64,000 nucleotides of DNA, taken from assembly GCA_934045905.1 (NCBI GenBank), contig OW203762.1, forward strand, positions 51,609,411 through 51,673,410, given 5' to 3'. Made by a program: the position numbers and the translations under genes. Positions 1 to 12,100 of this stretch are shown piece by piece; within the stretch, counting starts at the first letter, position 1, and every line of letters begins with the position of its first letter. The stretch comes from Leuctra nigra (taxonomy: Eukaryota > Arthropoda > Insecta > Plecoptera > Leuctridae). Under the pieces are notes generated by a model. That model was not told where the DNA came from. It ran no database searches and saw nothing but the letters and a program-made list of their open reading frames with translations.

Positions 1-355
1 ATTTAATTTATAAAAATGGCAATTCAATACAAATGTACTTAATTTGGATATGTTTCAATACGTATAATAATGCCTTTAATGCCAAACCTATAAGAGTCAT
101 TTTACCGCTTTTTCTGGAAAAAAAAGTTGGCTGAAATAGCGTAGAAACGCGCCAAATGACTTCCTGAAAACGAAAAATTTCCGGGGCTAAGCGCCCCGGA
201 CCCGCTTGAGGCTGGGGGGCCCTCCCCCCAGGCCCCCATTGTCTCCCTCACCAATCGTATTTCCTGTCATACGTATTTTACGCGCCTAAGTGGTCTGCGA
301 GATATCAAATTGTCATATAAGTGGTCCGCGAGGTCCAAAAGGTTGGCGACCGCTG
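1..355. mobile_element. Truncated hAT-like element (right end)
   Basis: The stretch ends in GGTTGGCGACCGCTG at 341-355, a typical hAT-type terminal sequence when read on the other strand. Positions 174-245 resemble the GC-rich interior of the hAT MITEs at 17283 and 60458, sharing the blocks CCGGGGC..GCGCCCCGGAC and CTGGGGGGCC. The left end lies outside the window, so the target-site duplication cannot be tested. Confidence 0.45.
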
Positions 356-846
356 ATTTAGAATAATATCTGAATTTTGAATAGAAAAGTCAAACAGTCG
401 TATAAATATGCATTTTTTTAAATTTTTATTTTGAAAAAGTATGTTTGATACAGGGTTGGAAAAAAAACGATCTTTTCAAAATCAATTTGCCAAGTGGGTT
501 TTTTGAGGGTTTTTTGGGGTTTTTTTCAGATTAAATGTTTATTTTGTATTTAATTTTTGGAATTATTAACATTTTAAGTTATTTTGAACGGAAAGTGTTC
601 TGACAGAGTGGGATTCCTTGGTACATTGGATCAGATTCAGGGACTACCCTCTTTCATAACGTTATGAATATTAACATTAAATGTCAATGTATTTCACTTT
701 TCTTTATCAATTTAAGAAGTGTTTGACATTGAAATAAATATTGGTTAAATATCTTAACTTATAAGACTTTTTTTTTAACCCCACTTTTGGTAAAAAACCC
801 ACGTGGTTTTTTCACGTGGGTTTTACCACGGAAAATCATGCCAACC

Positions 847-982
847 CTGGAGGTCTATTCTAGAACGATTTTCCAATTCCATTCTGATGGAATTCAGTCA
901 CGGCCATAAGATAAGGATTAACTTGGATGGAATTGAATTCTAGTGGAATTGGGAATTTAAAAGTTCTAGAATAGGGCCCCTG
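847..982. mobile_element. MITE with CTATTCTAGAAC terminal inverted repeats
   Basis: The left end reads CTGGAGGTCTATTCTAGAAC. The right end, read on the other strand, gives CAGGGGCCCTATTCTAGAAC. The 136-bp unit has AT-rich, partly palindromic contents (GGAATTG boxes). Related termini with GGGGCCC next to CTATTCT appear at 26712-26858 and, more weakly, around 44695-44815. No coding capacity. Confidence 0.6.
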
Positions 983-1596
983 GTTTGATATGTTTGGTAT
1001 GTTTGAAAGGTGTTTGATAGGTTTTGAATTTTGCAGTGAAAACTAGAGCCACTTGAAAAAAGCACTGACAAGTAGGTAGTTTCTTCAAACACTAGAATAA
1101 TATTTAAATCAAGTTTCTACAAAGTGCTGCCAAATTAAATTTCAATTGATGTTATCACAAATGTAGGTACCAGTTTTCAACATTACCCAGTAATTTGTCC
1201 TTTACGTGACGGTAATGAATGATTACCGTATGACAAAACCCTTGAAATCATCAATATTGTTTAAATAATTGACTGACATTCTTCATTCTATTAGGAATAT
1301 ATTCATTCACAGATTACAGGTATATTTTTTTCTATTAAATCTTACTTTACTAGATACAATTGGTACTTTTGCCGTGGGATATACATTTTCAGCCCTCCTT
1401 CCAGCAAATATTTTGAGTATCATAAAATCATAAGAAGTGGCCTAGTGAACTGTTTAAAAGATTATTAGGTATAGGTATTCTATTCCTAAAGTCTCGTACG
1501 CGAAATCTCGAGTTTTTTTTAGAACAAAACAAATACTTATTGGATTAACGTGAATCATAGTTTATAATGCCAGCATGAATGTCGTCTATTCACACG

Positions 1597-1737
1597 CCTC
1601 ATGCTCGAAAGAATATGCAGATCGACGCAAATGCCCAAAGTATTCCGTCCATTAAGATTATTAGCTCACGGTCTGTGGCGTTGATGAATGGCATCCGCAA
1701 ACATCTACTTGCGGGCGCTACTTCTTTTGAGCACGAG
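1597..1737. mobile_element. MITE, CCTCATGCTC family, copy 1
   Basis: Terminal inverted repeats CCTCATGCTCGAAAGAA and TTCTTTTGAGCACGAG enclose about 140 bp. The interior (GATTATTAGC, CACGGTCT, ACTTGCGG) matches copies at 27423-27575 and 57232-57362. The 65-aa ORF over this copy is not conserved in the other copies and is not taken as a gene. Confidence 0.6.
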
Positions 1738-2935
1738 TCTCTTACAGAAATATTACCCGATTTAACCGGATTGTAATATTAAAATTATAAAAATCTATCA
1801 TTCCCAGCTCAGCACATAAACAAAGACATGTCGTCATAGTTGACTAAGAGTCACTGGAGTGTAGAATGAATTGAACACATTGTGTAGGACAATGAAATAT
1901 TTTAGAATTGAAGAGTCGCATCATCTGGGAACACTTGAGAGCTGTGCACTTGAAGGAGTGAATCATGAATGTTTATGGGTTCGTTTAGACATGTTGGCAT
2001 GGGTTTGTTCATTTCATCTCCATTGACACGAGATTTGGGTGGAAAATAATACAAAATCACTTCGATACAAGTGGAGTGTGTGGGGTTAAGTATAGCGATG
2101 ACAGCAGTACACATTGGAGATAATATTTCCTTAAAATTAAATCATCATAAATTATGAACTACCTATTCAAATAGTGAAAAATAATTAACATTTTTTGTAG
2201 CCGACCTTAGTCACAAAAACACCAAATTAATACAATACCTATGTGCCCAAACTAGGCTCTAAACTGAAAAAACGTAATTTAAGTTGAGTTTGAGCACACA
2301 TTTTTGTAATAAGCAAAGATGAGTAAATAAGTAAGGACGGCTAAAAAAAAGCAAAGATGAGCAAAGATGAGTAAATAAGTAAGGACGACTAAAAAAAATA
2401 TTTTAATTGGTTTCTACATTCTTCATAATTGAATACTATGACGATTTTTAAGAAATATATCCCCGTTGAAAAATCTTGGCACGATCTTGACAAATCATGT
2501 CACGATCTTGTCAAATCTTGACAATTAGAAAAATATAAACAAGATTTATACTACAAGATCCTGTCAAGATTAGCAAGATTTTGGCAGATCAAGACTTGGG
2601 CAATATCCTGAAATAGACAAGATGAGCATCTCATTTTTCTAACGCTGTTTTCTAACTAGGTAACTCTAACTCTGTACCTAACTTTATAAGTGTTGATGAA
2701 ATAAAAGTATTTCTATATCTTTGATGTCATCAAAGACTCAAAGCGAATCTTAGTTTGTTTACATTTCATTGTTATGAAAACATTAAATAAATACCCTTCT
2801 GGTCCTGTTTAAAGGGACAGAACACGACGGAAGGGGAGGAAGGACAAGACAAGGGAATGACGGACACATGCATGGCTGCGTCAAGAGTTTCCTCAATGAC
2901 CAGGTCGATGACCCCGTGAGTCACTCAGTACTCAC

Positions 2936-5350
2936 TCGCTGCTTCGTGTGGTCCACATAGCGCAGCCCGAAGTAGTCTTTCTCGATCAGATTCAGCTGCT
3001 TGCACACATGCTCCACCAGATATTTACCCTTGTGGTTCACCTGGAAAACAGATACCGAATTTAGTATTTACCCCAATCTGCAATATGTGCAATGGCAAAA
3101 AGTTAGCTAGAACATAACTCAGTCCGTCCTTCCAAGGCAGTGAAAAGCTGCACTGACGAACTAGTTACCGTGGGTGGTAAAGGGTAGGAATAATAATTTG
3201 GCATATCGTACAGCAAAAAGTCACTAACTAACATTTTAGAGAAAATTGAGTTCATTAAATCTGTGTCTAAGTGCTAATCAATTTGAACTTTTCACCAAAA
3301 AACAACAAACTTAAATAGGTACCTATAGAAGTTTGGTCAGCGAAAAACTAACCATCTTTGCACTGCCAAAGTGCCAATATGCGAGCCATAAATAAATTGA
3401 GATACCTACCTACCTACCTAGTAGGTATTTTGTAGTACACTCGACAAAACATAAAACGGTACCTATTTGAAAGAAATGAATTGGCTGAGAAAAATTGATA
3501 GCATCTATGCTAACTCGTCATCTTACTCTAGTCATCTTTGCTCTAGCTAGTGTATAGGTGAGCTCTGATATCATTGATAATTTATTTTAACAAGGATTGG
3601 TAAGTACTAAGTAGTCATTGAACTTGACCAACAGCCAATCCGTATCGCTCAAATACCGTTTCATGATTTGTTGGATGTACATTAAGACCAGAGGCCACAG
3701 CTTTTCAGATCAGCATTTCAATTATGGTTTTGGACGTAATGTTTGAAATTTGGAGACTTATTCTAGTCAAATTCAGTCTGAAGCGGCGCTTGGCGGCCGT
3801 AACTGGACGATAATTTCATTAATTTTAAGTGCGAAACTGTTTGAACAAAATTTTGCTTGGCCCTCCTTTCAGATCTATATCTTTTTAGGTGGGAAAGTGC
3901 ATGGCAACCTTTTTAATTTTGTTGTGCAGTAGTATGCTGTTAAAACAACACCTGATATCCTAGTGCGTTTTGCAGTGCCAATGTTTGATTTGTCTACATA
4001 AATCTACAAGAAACTAGACAGTAAAATCTCTCAAGCCACAAGTGTTGTTGCGTCATTGGTTGGAACACCAAGCAACTCACACTAAACAAAGCGCTCATCA
4101 AAGTGAAATTCTCAGTTCACTTCTTAATACATCGAACAACATTTCCCAAGGTAATTTTTTTCATCCCCAGGAATCAGGATATGCATCAAAAACATAAAAA
4201 TTCGACTCATGTGGTTTATCCGTGATAAATGATGTAATATCATTGATGCTATGCTACCTGCTCCACTAGGTACCCAAAGATATAGGTACCCAAAGACATG
4301 AAGATTGCCTAAATTATCTAATGAACACAAAATATTTTGAAACTGGACATTTTTTCACACCTGACTAATACTTCTATCACCATTCCAACTTATTTTCTAA
4401 TTCGACACTCCCTGCAATTCCAGGATTTTCAGTTTTCTGCAGTTTACAATTCATTGGGTGTAGATGGTGGCTTACTTATGTGGTAAGTTAGGTATTAAAT
4501 TCAGAGTTTCAACTTTTAATGAGAGTCCACCTATATGTTTTATTATGGTATTAATCCATAGTTGCATGTTGACGTATAATCCAGCTACTCAGTGGTCCCA
4601 AGAGAATTCCAAGAATCTAATTCCGTACTGTTTGACCGTGAGATTCGCGTCAGGTTACCTAGCTGTATTCGGATATTCCGACAGTGAAAATTATCAAAAA
4701 TTGACAACAAGATTGAAGGTCGCGAACATCTCTAATCAATACAATCCAGTCATCCACTAAATTGTTCCGTCAAGCCCAGTACTTCACGAGTTATCGGTAG
4801 GTATATTTATTACAAAAATGTTATAATTTATTTGGCTGTTCAATGTACTAGGTACTACCTCTAGTTTAGTACAGTACGACATAATTATAAGGAAGGTTGA
4901 CATGAACGGATGGACGAGTGGGAAATAATCCCATTCCTCATAACTGTAATGTTAACATAACTTTTTAATAAAATTACCCCAGTTAATTATTTTTTGGCTT
5001 CCAAATGACATACCTACGTAGGTACAAAGATCCCGCGCCTCGTAGGCGAACTTGCGAAGCGTCGTTTGACAGATGATAATCTGACGAGATAAGTTAGGTT
5101 ATGCTTGGCGGATTCAAGATCCACCAAGTTAATTAATTGGTAACAAATCGTGATCGCAATATAGTAGATGTTAATCATAGAAATGTATTACATATTTGTC
5201 AATAAAATAGTGTTCAAAATAAACAGATTACAGAGTAGTACAGAGATTACTTACCTGAAAGTCACACTCCAAAACCTCGGTGTCGTCCAATAGACGCACA
5301 GTGCATTTAAAACTGACGTTTATGTCACTTTTGCTTCCGAACTTCAGCAT
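2936..5350 (-). CDS. FERM-domain protein, FRMD3/FRMD5-like, 5' end (partial)
   Basis: Two coding exons on the minus strand, 5350-5255 (32 codons from ATG) and 3040-2936 (35 codons). Both end in phase 0 with consensus donors (GTAAGT and GTGAGT). Together they encode the first 67 residues: MLKFGSKSDIN, then CTVRLLDDTEV, then LNLIEKDYFGLRYVDHTKQR. This is the start of a FERM F1 ubiquitin-like lobe, with the hallmark EKDYFGLRYVD followed by KQR just where family members continue HWL. Such proteins link membrane proteins to cortical actin. The short N-terminus and the EKDYFGxRxVDxxKQR wording fit FRMD3/FRMD5 better than band 4.1, EPB41L4/5 or the PTPN3/4 phosphatases, but the subfamily is an inference from 67 residues. 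No later exon is visible before the left edge. Confidence 0.85.
3438..3677. mobile_element. TA-flanked MITE (ACGGTA..TTGAAAGAAAT family), copy 1
   Basis: This 240-bp unit in FERM-gene intron 1 is flanked by TA and begins CACTCGACAAAACATAAAAC. Its right end is the inverted counterpart (CCGTTTCATGATTTGTTGGATG). Inside are AATTGGCTG and its inverted partner CAGCCAAT. A second copy lies at 17921-18101. TA duplication with inverted ends suggests a Tc1/mariner-type non-autonomous element. Confidence 0.6.
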
Positions 5351-6150
5351 GATTTCTTTGTTTTGACATTAATTTACAGCTTTCAATACAAATCCCCACA
5401 CCGTGTGAATATTACCACTCAAAAAACACCATAAAACTTTATCACACGGAGTTTAATCACGACAAAATGCTGGTATTCTTTACAACCATCGACCACCATC
5501 AACGAGAGAGAACGCAAGTAAATTGTTTCGCCAAGAACAGTGTAGAGGACTCGCGCGACTCCAACTACAATCCACCAACAAACAAAAGTCAAATCAAAAC
5601 TGCTTCAAGGAACGTATGAATGGAATGAAATGTGTTTGCCAACGTAACGAAGGAACGCGGATTGAACCACAAGCAAGCACAAAAAAATAAACTAATTCCA
5701 TGTAAAAATTGAATGACAACTTCTAATGAAGGTAGATTGTAATTATTTGGAGCATTGCAAGTACACTGTACCAATCCAAGTTAATGGATACTTGCACCAA
5801 GACACCGAAAATGTAAATTTACTTGTATCCGAATGAAACTTGAAGTGAAGCTACTCATGAAATAAGGAACATGACGTATTTGGTTGTGATGAAAATTTCA
5901 CAATGCAAACATGGGAAGAGTATGAGATTACGCTCATAAAAAGTCATTAAAATCATTACTGGTTTAATTTATTCAGTAACTAAATTAAAATAAAGGCGTT
6001 ATATATTTTTCTTTTTGTGTATATTTAGTATATATTTAATCTTCGGAAATTTAATTTTGACGCATGCCACTGAAATTCTCATACTTTCACTGCCAACAGT
6101 AACAAAGAGAGCTGAACAGGCGGGAGGAGGTTCCATAGAATAATTCAAAA
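5351..6150. other. Divergent intergenic region, FERM gene / G6P epimerase
   Basis: The 800 bp between the two divergent start codons should hold both promoters. The part next to the FERM gene (5351-5600) is likely its 5' UTR and promoter. A CAACGAGAGAGAACGC stretch lies at 5500, but no clear TATA or initiator can be assigned. The sequence just before the epimerase ATG is AATTCAAAAATGG, a good animal start context. Confidence 0.4.
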
Positions 6151-9100
6151 ATGGCAGCGGCGACAAGTGTTGTGGTGCTTGACAGAGGGAATAATACCAC
6201 ATGCACGATTAACTTACATGGTAAGTGCTAGTAATACAATTTTTATTTGCTTTCTAAGTAGAAATACTATTAATATCTGTAGTTCGAACTGGACATTGTG
6301 CTCACTTGCATGAGATATCTACTTAAACAATTGTTGGACATAGAAGTCATGCCCATGACATGAGACGCCATGCCATAAATGTTGCCAGAACGATGCTCTA
6401 ATTTTTTATGATTGCATTTTCATGACATAAAAAATATGAATTTCATTTTAGGTGCTACTGTTGTTTCTTGGCGCGTAAATAATCAGGAGCAGCTGTTTGT
6501 GAGGTAAATGATGCTATTATTTATATCAGATTTATCTTCTGCCAAAGTGCAATCACCATTTGAAACTTGCCGAATACCGCGTTTTATGCGATAGGCCGGC
6601 GCTGCTAGGTCTATGTTGCCCGCAGCTTTTGAGTCGGCAGTCCAGCCTAGTTTTTTTTTCTTGTCTGGAATCAACTATCTGCCTGATGACATGCCATGCC
6701 TGGCTGGCTATTATTTCAAATAGATAGTAACTTGTTTTTTCAAAGAGGAATCTCACTCGTAAGACTCCTTTCGTTTATGATGAGATAGAAAACATAGGCG
6801 GGAAATATTTTCTTTCGATAGCGCGCTTACAATAACCTCCCTTCACGTCCTTGCTCTCTCCCTCAGTGGCTCCCTCTTTGTCTTGGCAAAATGCCCTCTT
6901 CTCACACCCTCACCCAACCCCCTAATGATCATTCAGCTCTAAAGACGAACAACTTTAGCTGTAGCCTCTGACAGCGTAAATGCGACAGAGCGGGATAGCG
7001 CAATACTTGAGTCTCTGGTAAAGTTATTGAGCTATAGTATACCACCACCGCCTACCCTTCTGTCCCAGCCATACGCAAAAACTGTCGGCTGGCGTTGGCT
7101 CGGCGCTGGGATCCGGCTCGACTTCAGAAACTTACCAAATGAATGCTACTCGGTTGCGGGTTGCAGCGAGAGCAAGCAGGGGCGAGTTTTTGCTCCCGCT
7201 TCTGCTACTGCCGTGACTAATGACTGGAGGCATGTGAATAACACCAGCCACGGCCGAGCAAATATTACATTACGTCAACTTAAAACAGTAATGCTGGCTT
7301 CAAACAAAAATTGAGATTAATTATATTGACAATGTGTTGTGGGAAATAGCACAATTACATTTTATTTACACTTCACAGTGATTAATTATGACGATTTATT
7401 TTTCTATTGAGTTTGCTCCCATTTTCTCCTTTGTTTTTTGAACAAACGTTTTTCCAAAATCTTATTATATATTTTTATAAGTAAAAATATTATTTAGATT
7501 GTGTATCAATGCCCATTACGAAGTAATATGCGGTTTTCATAATTTTCTTGTAGGAGTAGGTAATTTATAATTTCATTATTACCATTAGGACATTTACGAA
7601 CGATTTTAAATTTATCACATCTTGTTGAATTGAGTAAAAGGGAGGTTCCGAAAGTGAATATTTACATTTTATTGTATTAATTATTGTGATTGTTCCTTGT
7701 ACTAATTTGTAAAGAAACTGCTTTCTTGCTGTCTGCTTGCGAGAGTCTGCAGTGTTTCAAGACATCAACTTGCCACTAATGTCCCCTTGTCTTCGTCCCG
7801 TTTCAGTAAGCAAGCGATATTTGATGGCAAGAAACCGATTCGCGGCGGCATCCCCTTTGTGTTCCGTAAGTTGAGACCACATTACACTAGGCACAATCTT
7901 CTCGTCATCGCCTACCGGCCAAGGCTGTCATTTATATCATCCAAGCAACAGCAAGGGAAGGTCATTTACAGACGCAGCGCAAGGGTTGTCCAAAGCAACA
8001 TATCACTCTCAAGTTCAGTCAGAAAACATGGAGTTTAGAAGTTACTAATTAGTCTGACTGCCAGAGTCATTCTCTAAATTAATCCTTTTAATTATGTAGT
8101 TGGGACTCATAGACCTGCATGTACTAGCAAATCAACAAACATTGATTAGGATTGAGGATGACTGAAGAATAATATTACCATAGCACAAAATACATCTGAT
8201 TAACATTTTAAATTTTAACTATTTTTCATCCTTTACAGCTCAGTTCAGTCAATGGAGTTTTGGCCCACAGCATGGATTTGCACGAATTGTGCGCTGGAAC
8301 TTAGAAAAGGCCCCAGAAAGACTCCCAAGTGGTGATGTTGAAGCTATTTTCTCAATTATGGACAGCGAATTTTCACGTTCCATGTGGAATTATCCGTAAG
8401 TCACTGTGGACAACAACCTAAGTTACATTCAAGTGTTAAAGCTGGAAAAGTGCATGCTTAAAATTATTATTGAAAATAGTAATTTTTATTTACAACAGTT
8501 TTTATTGACTTTCTGATGATCAGTTTTTTCTGATGATCGTTAATACATCGTTAATACAACGATCATCAGTAGGGCTAGGATGTTTAGGACATCCTTTTTT
8601 ATTTATTTTTTACACGTCTGGCCTCCCAGCCAATTAAATTAATTGAAAAGTAGGAATAGTAGGACTAAATGTGGGGAAAAGTAGGACAATTTTGGCAAAA
8701 AGTATGACTAAAATATAAATGGGAAAAATCAAATAAAACCGCGGCTCTAAAATTCGGCACTAAATAAGTTTCAGCTGTACAGTCCAGAGTGGTACTTTAA
8801 TCCAGGTACTAAAAAATTTGAAGACCCACAAATTTGCACAAATAGCAGCAATTTTGTTAATTTAGTAGCTTGTATTTAAGTTTTGTCTTCTAGTGAACGC
8901 CTAATACTAGAAGGAACATCGGCGCCGGCAAAATGTTTGTGGGGGGGGGGGGGGGGGGGGGGCAAGCCGCTTCCTTGTCCCGCAGGGAATTTTTTAGTTT
9001 TTCTGACAAGTTTTTAAATCAATTTTTTAACGCTTTTTATACGTTTTCATCTATACGTGAAACATTACAAAACATTTATATTATTTTTCCTGACATCCAA

Positions 9101-12100
9101 ATATTTTGAATTTTAGCCATAAATCATTCAATTTCGTCAAAAATGGCTCACATAAAAATGTCGTGCAGCTAATTTTTTGAGTTTCAAACCTCATAGCTGG
9201 TTTAAATTTATGTAAGTGGTGCATAATGGTATGTCCATAAATTGAAATGATTGACATGAATTGAAATTTATTTCAATTCATGTTTTTCAATTATTTGTCA
9301 ATTATTTGTCAATTTGTCAATAAATTTCAATTCTCACTGAAAAAATGTTTGGTTGTGTTTTTGCGAAATGGACTTGGTCAAACACTCAATTTAATTTTGA
9401 GAGAAAATTTGCTCATATAGACAATTGAAAGAAAAGAGAACAGTAAATAATTTATTACATAACAATTTTTTGAATTTCAGGCATGTTTTGTTAGTTTTAA
9501 AATGATTTTAGATTGCATTAAGTGACTCAAAATCTATGGCTTTTATGGCTTTTTGCCAAAAGTAGGACAATTCCTAAAAAGGACTAAAAAGTAGGAGAGT
9601 AGGAGAAACTGGAAAGTCTGATACACGTCTAAAAATGAATATGATATATACCTACATATTATTATTATGTTTCATGGTTTCCTGATTTCAAAAAAAGTGT
9701 TTTATTTTGCTGAAAATGCCTTTTTCACAATTTTTTAGTAATTCAGTCCTTTTCTTGCTATTTTAAGGTCTTTTTGTCCTTATTTTAAATTAAAAAATAA
9801 GATAAAAAGCTTTTTGCAAGTTACAACAATTTTAGAAATTTTGGTCTGTACCTACCACAATTCATAAAAAATTTATCCACCATTTGGATGGCCATCAACA
9901 ATTGACACTTAAGGGGGTTCCATGGTTACGGCATAGGAATGACAATTTGCTGTAATTCACACCAAAGATTAATGAAACGATATTACATACAACAAGCAAA
10001 AAAAATTGCCCCTTACGGTATCATATAATTAGATATTCTTGATTGAAGATCACTTTTTCCCCCATAAGATAACACAGGGAGACATGAAATCCTCCCGTAA
10101 AATAGGCCTTAAATTGCTCCTAAAACCGCAAGAGGAATGACAAATTATTGAAAATAGTCTCAAAGTCAAATTAAAGATAATAATTTTTAGAATAAGACTG
10201 CCGTTTAAAAATATAGGGTCACGGGCCAAATAAGAAAGAAAATGTGTACAATGTGTGAAATTGTCCATAAATCTGGCAACAATGCCCTATAAATTTGAAT
10301 TATTTTGGGATAGTTTAATTGGAACTTCAATTAAAAACATATAATTGGAGCATACGGTGGGATATAATGGTTTTATGCTGTTGTTTGAGGTATTATTTCA
10401 TCTGAGATTTGTATGAATTACGGCGAATTCTAAGCACCATGGCTGGAGCAGTGGGACCACTTTAACAGGTACATCACATTTGCATACAATAATTTAAGTT
10501 TGACCCGACAGTAGTTGGAAGCAGGGTCGCAATATTTATTTATTTAATATCTTACCCCAAGTCCAACTCCTAAACCAATAAATCGAAAATATGTTGACGA
10601 ATATTACATAGGTAAACCATAAAATTTGATAGTCCTTTTTCGGCATTTTGTGGTCCTTTTTTAATAGTTTTAACTTTTTAAGGTACTATTGGCCTGCCTT
10701 TTTGGACGTTTCATAGGTCCTAAACATCCTAGCCCTAATCATCAGTAAACTGTTGGTCGACACTTATTTTGCACTTTTGGTGGTCTAATTGTGTTGTGTA
10801 CAACTCCAGATTCCGCCTGACGTATCGACTGATTCTACGAGAGAAAGAACTACACTTTAATATTGGTGTTTATAACCCAAGCAAAGATCTCACATTCAGC
10901 TTCAATTTGTTGCTGCACACTTACTTCAAGGTGCCTGATGTGCGACGCTGTCAGATCACAGGCCTGCATGGATGCACTTTCATAGATAAGGTAACAATAC
11001 AGAACTCTCTGGTTGGTAAGAGTAGGACTGCATTTACTGCATCTGTTTTTTATTCTTTTATATCCAATGGATGATAATTTGAACTAGGAAAATACAATTG
11101 TAACTATTTTTAAGTAGGTATTATTATTGTTATTATAACTCTCTGGAATGTGTGCGTAGCCTTTTTCTTTCATGCAAAGCATACACTTTGTGAGACTTAC
11201 TGCTCCTTGGAAGCAGATCGAGGTTTGGTTTACTTTCTCAATATAAAAAATTCCTCAATTATTTCAGGATTTGGCTGAAATGGTAAAATCTCATAAAATG
11301 AAATCTCATAAAATGTTAGTTCCAATGACAAAGCAAAATTCGACAAATGGTTGTTCAATTTTTCTTTTCAACTGATCAGGGGCTAGATCCACAAAGGGTA
11401 TTATCATCATCTGCTTCTGCCAATACGTATTATCTTTTGATTTAATACCAAAATCACAATGTAAAATGAATGATAATACAAAAAAATATATTTTTAGCAT
11501 ACATGACGTAATACCTTTTGTGAATGCTGTATAGGTTTTTGCTAAAAATTTGTAGAAGTATCATAATAAGTTATAAACTGAGGCTTACTCGAATAATATT
11601 TCAAATAATACAATAAATTAACATTGGTTTCAAAGTTACTAAAGTAAAACACCTTGGCCCGGATTCACAAAGCTTTTCTCCCGGGAGAATTGATAGTTTA
11701 CCCCGCTTTGGTGTATCTAATAAGCAGTGAAAAAATGGGTTTTATTTTAAAACCCCCAGGGGAAAAGCTTTGTGAATCCAAAAAGCAAAAGAAGCTCAAA
11801 AAGCCTTTTGTTCAAATAAAATCAAAACTAATATTGGCATATCGGCAAGAGCACAAATCTCGTATTATTGATCTTAACTTAGGTACCTATTTACTTCAGA
11901 TACATCGTGGCACCAACTGTGTGTTGGCAGACTACTAATATATTTATTACCATCATTACTATATTACTTTGGTGTGGAGCCTAGTTTTAAATTTTCGAAT
12001 TTTACTATTAATTACATTTTTTCTTATTTCAACACTACCTTCTAGTTCTCACTTTGCTAAATGTGGGTATTCAACCTCCCATGAGAAGATTAATACAAAT

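Larger units (their letters stand above)
356..2935. other. Gene-free stretch at left edge
   Basis: Apart from the MITEs at 847 and 1597, this AT-rich DNA shows no exon that can be joined to the FERM gene on its right, so it is probably that gene's large intron. At 2470-2630 there is a cluster of CAAGAT/ATCTTG words, echoed at 57398-57545. At 2305-2400 the phrase GCAAAGATGAGTAAATAAGTAAGGACG occurs in a short imperfect tandem duplication. Confidence 0.5.

Noticed and set aside
1579..1776. 65-codon ORF at the left edge
   Set aside because: Coincides with the CCTCATGCTC MITE; the frame is not open in the other two copies.
4464..4760. 98-codon plus-strand ORF
   Set aside because: Lies within intron 1 of the minus-strand FERM gene; no homology and AT-rich codon content like non-coding DNA.
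7027..7314. 95-codon ORF
   Set aside because: Sits inside a cleanly bounded intron of the epimerase gene; no recognisable family and no start context.
8941..8962. G-quadruplex regulatory element from the poly(G) run
   Set aside because: A plain homopolymer inside a transposon, probably of uncertain length; no evidence for regulation.
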